From the NCBI GenBank assembly GCA_964481235.1, contig CAYZYH010000019.1, positions 1-14,239 on the forward strand: a stretch of DNA of 14,239 nt, written 5' to 3'. The notes under the pieces are model-generated. The model worked only from the letters and a program-made list of their open reading frames with translations, was not told the DNA's origin and ran no database searches. The number at the start of each line of letters is the position of its first letter. Position 1 is the stretch's first letter. Origin of the DNA: JAUPVL01 sp964481235. GTDB lineage: Bacteria; Patescibacteriota; Saccharimonadia; CAILAD01; BJGX01. The translations under genes were made by a program, and so were the position numbers. Of the stretch, positions 12,792 to 14,239 are shown one piece after another.

Positions 12792-12807
12792 AAATAATGC
12801 ATTATTT
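12792..12807. repeat. 16-bp perfect palindrome upstream of pyrC (candidate operator)
   Basis: AAATAATGCATTATTT is fully self-complementary and covers the expected -35 region of the pyrC promoter. A/T-rich palindromes arise easily by chance, so this is tentative. Confidence 0.35.
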
Positions 12808-12834
12808 GTGTTAATTTTACAAGCATAAGTAATT

Positions 12835-12861
12835 TAAAATCCCCCACCAAGTTGGTGAGGG
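12835..12861 (-). terminator. Terminator of pyrD
   Basis: The stem pairs 12841-12850 with 12852-12861, with one position that is C/A on the plus strand but a U-G wobble in minus-strand RNA, so it is built for minus-strand transcripts. It is followed by ATTTTAAATT on that strand and starts 8 nt after the pyrD stop. Confidence 0.75.
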
Positions 12862-12868
12862 AATAATT

Positions 12869-13816
12869 TTATTTGTCCAATCTAGTATGAATATCTACGA
12901 GTTCTTTACGAATACGAGTAAATACCTGGGGACCTTCTTTGGCATAAGCGGTGGCAATTTGCACACCAGCACAACCTACTTGGTAAGATTCCCATACATC
13001 TCGACCGGTACTAACACCACCTACACGAAGTACGGCAATTTCTTCTGGTAGCACTCTTCTTAGTTGAGCTGCATTGCCAAGACTAATAGGCTTGAGCGCC
13101 TCTCCAGATACACCACCTTGATCACCTGCTTCAACAGTAGAGATTCTAGGCTTGCCATTTTGGTCAAAGCCAAGACCATTAGGAAAAGCGTTACAACTAG
13201 CCACGTAGTCTAAGAAACTATTTCCGTCGGGGTATCGAAAATAACCCAAAATAGACGCAACTTCTTTTAATAGGCCGGGGTCGCTATAAGGAGAAAGCTT
13301 CACTCCCAACACCTTGGTGTTTAAACCAACTGTTTCACGAAACAGAAGGTCTAATACTTCAAACAAGTATTGAGGATCAAAGCTAGCAATCTTGTGTTGT
13401 TTGCCATCGTCGCGAATATTGGGACAGCCAAAGTTTAACTCTATGCCATCCCCCCATTTAGCAAGCTTTGTAAACATCTCTAAATAGTCTTGAGCGCAAA
13501 ACCCAGCAACACTCACAATGGCAGTTGGCGAGCCATTGTAGCAAGGTCCTTCTTTACCAGCCTCAAAGATATCAGACTCAACACCGCTATTTGGCATACC
13601 CCAACTATTCAAACCAAACAAAGAGTCGCTAAGCAAATCTTCGCAATTACCATTATTGCCAGTTCTAGCTAATGGAGTGATAGATCCGGGCACAATAGCA
13701 TCAGCGCCATATGCAGCGCGCTGTACTAGTTCCATATCTAGCGACTTACACATACCAGCTGCAAGCATAAGCAAAGGATAATCAAACTCCAAAATACCAA
13801 GCTTAACAGTGTCCAA
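12869..13816 (-). CDS. pyrD: Dihydroorotate dehydrogenase, class 1A-like
   Basis: 315 residues, the class 1A length (about 311), without the N-terminal helix of class 2. The enzyme oxidises dihydroorotate to orotate with FMN; class 1A members are soluble and use fumarate. Visible class 1 features: LNSWGMPNSG (69-78), ELNFGCPN (126-133) with catalytic-base Cys131, GVKLSPYSDP (171-180) with Lys173, GGVSGEALKPISL (234-246), VGGVSTGRD (265-273) and ATAYAKEGP (288-296). One oddity: the position that aligns by eye with the FMN/substrate lysine of the Lactococcus enzyme (Lys43 in TKS) reads PGS here (43-45). No PyrK-like partner is adjacent. The start is the TTG at 13816, with AAAGAGGT 8 nt upstream. 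A terminator separates it from pyrC. Confidence 0.9.
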   Translation of the reverse strand: MDTVKLGILEFDYPLLMLAAGMCKSLDMELVQRAAYGADAIVPGSITPLARTGNNGNCEDLLSDSLFGLNSWGMPNSGVESDIFEAGKEGPCYNGSPTAIVSVAGFCAQDYLEMFTKLAKWGDGIELNFGCPNIRDDGKQHKIASFDPQYLFEVLDLLFRETVGLNTKVLGVKLSPYSDPGLLKEVASILGYFRYPDGNSFLDYVASCNAFPNGLGFDQNGKPRISTVEAGDQGGVSGEALKPISLGNAAQLRRVLPEEIAVLRVGGVSTGRDVWESYQVGCAGVQIATAYAKEGPQVFTRIRKELVDIHTRLDK

Positions 13817-13824
13817 CTCGCACT

Positions 13825-13832
13825 ACCTCTTT
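13825..13832 (-). promoter_or_regulatory. Shine-Dalgarno sequence before the TTG start of pyrD
   Basis: AAAGAGGT on the minus strand lies 8 nt before the TTG at 13816. A GTG closer to it is in another frame. No convincing promoter is visible in the 85-nt gap 13817-13901. Confidence 0.55.
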
Positions 13833-13901
13833 CTGTCTTGGTTAAGGTGCTAAAACAAGTTTCTAATAAGATAGTCTTTTAAGCAAGCTTAAGTTATATG
13901 T

Positions 13902-14239
13902 TTAAAACCGCTTTGTTTTTACTTTTAGTCTTTTTCGTATAGACTCTGAGTTGAGATAAAACACAGTACTTAGAATAATTGCACCCACGAGGCCACCAGC
14001 TAATAAGTTGCCACCACCTGCGCTAGCTAGTGTTCCGGTACTTCCACCACCAGTAGTATTGCCGCCTGGTGTAGGTGTAGGTGTAGGTGTAGGTGTAGGT
14101 GTAGGTGTAGGGTTGGCATTAACGGTCACAGTGGTAGTACATGAGCCTTGCCCCCCAGGCCCCGTCACCGTCGCTATATAGGTGGTTGTAGTAGTTGGTG
14201 AAACATCTATAAAACCAGCCGATACAGGAGTGACCGAAC
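13902..14239 (-). CDS. C-terminal part of a wall-anchored surface protein (cut by window edge)
   Basis: The frame is open to the right edge, so only about the last 111 residues are seen. The first part, SVTPVSAGFIDVSP and on through TYIATVTGPGGQGSCTTTVTV, is the end of an Ig-like/PKD-type domain with the common SPTTTTTY...VTGPGG pattern. A PT-dipeptide linker, coded by a perfect hexanucleotide repeat, and a Gly/Thr-rich stretch lead to LASAGGG, a membrane segment (LLAGGLVGAIILSTVFYL) and the basic tail RKRLKVKTKRF. This is the layout of a sortase substrate; LASAG differs from LA-x-TG by Ala for Thr, so anchoring by the same sortase is uncertain. The true start lies outside the window. Confidence 0.85.
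   Translation of the reverse strand, partial: SVTPVSAGFIDVSPTTTTTYIATVTGPGGQGSCTTTVTVNANPTPTPTPTPTPTPTPGGNTTGGGSTGTLASAGGGNLLAGGLVGAIILSTVFYLNSESIRKRLKVKTKRF
14068..14109. repeat. Seven perfect copies of a 6-bp repeat in the Pro-Thr linker
   Basis: GGTGTA is repeated seven times without a mismatch, coding Pro-Thr dipeptides on the minus strand. Gain or loss of a unit changes linker length by two residues and keeps the frame. Confidence 0.95.

Noticed and set aside
14068..14109. CRISPR or iteron-like array
   Set aside because: The 6-bp units lie in frame in a Pro-Thr linker with no spacers.
1..14239. UGA recoded as glycine
   Set aside because: TGA is a plausible stop at 3173-3175, and no long gene here contains in-frame TGA codons.

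Overview
The window reads as a piece of a compact, moderately low-GC bacterial chromosome. The best guess is a Candidate Phyla Radiation (Patescibacteria) genome, possibly a Saccharibacteria relative. The reasons are small housekeeping genes mixed with large secreted proteins that end in LA-x-TG-type sorting signals, a short DivIC/FtsB-like protein, mostly leaderless or near-leaderless genes, and many genes with no recognisable relatives. This placement is an inference; no rRNA or marker set is present. TGG encodes Trp and TGA appears once as a plausible stop, so nothing suggests a UGA-Gly recoded lineage.

Layout. 1-649 (-) is the N-terminal part of tilS, cut by the left edge. 810-1343 (-) is an unknown coiled-coil protein, followed by a CAT-anticodon tRNA (elongator Met type, -). 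1639-3175 (+) holds three plus-strand genes: a 53-residue membrane peptide, an HSL-family alpha/beta hydrolase, and a single-pass membrane protein. 3299-5239 (-) is a beta-helix surface protein with an LANTG signal. 5319-6977 (-) is a CrtC/AttH-like protein. 7074-7643 (-) is an unknown soluble protein with a strong, palindrome-decorated promoter and a near-perfect terminator. 7761-9173 (-) is a beta-propeller surface protein with an LASTG signal. 9174-9934 has no protein gene: it holds an initiator tRNA, a 19-bp duplicate of that tRNA's 3' end, two terminators and a highly structured stretch that may be an uncharacterised RNA. 9935-10327 (-) is a DivIC/FtsB-like septum protein, 10365-11621 (-) a membrane-inserted calcineurin-type phosphoesterase, 11697-12758 (-) pyrC, 12869-13816 (-) a class-1A-like dihydroorotate dehydrogenase, and 13902-14239 (-) the end of a third surface protein, cut by the right edge.

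How they fit. pyrC and pyrD give two consecutive steps of UMP synthesis (carbamoyl-aspartate to dihydroorotate to orotate), but each has its own terminator, so they look like separate transcription units. TilS acts on a CAT-anticodon tRNA, and both tRNAs here carry CAT, though neither is clearly its tRNA-Ile2 substrate. The three surface proteins share a pattern (export signal, repetitive ectodomain, LA-x-TG-like motif plus membrane segment) that implies a sortase elsewhere in the genome, most likely class E.

The most striking signals are: (i) two start-site classes, one with a -10 box 6-7 nt before an ATG/GTG (leaderless), the other with a Shine-Dalgarno sequence, often before a TTG; (ii) an integration-like duplication of the initiator tRNA 3' end; (iii) an unexplained rod-like RNA fold between divIC and the initiator tRNA; (iv) a pair of perfect palindromes in the promoter of the 7074-7643 gene. 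No clear defence, CRISPR or transposon system is present.
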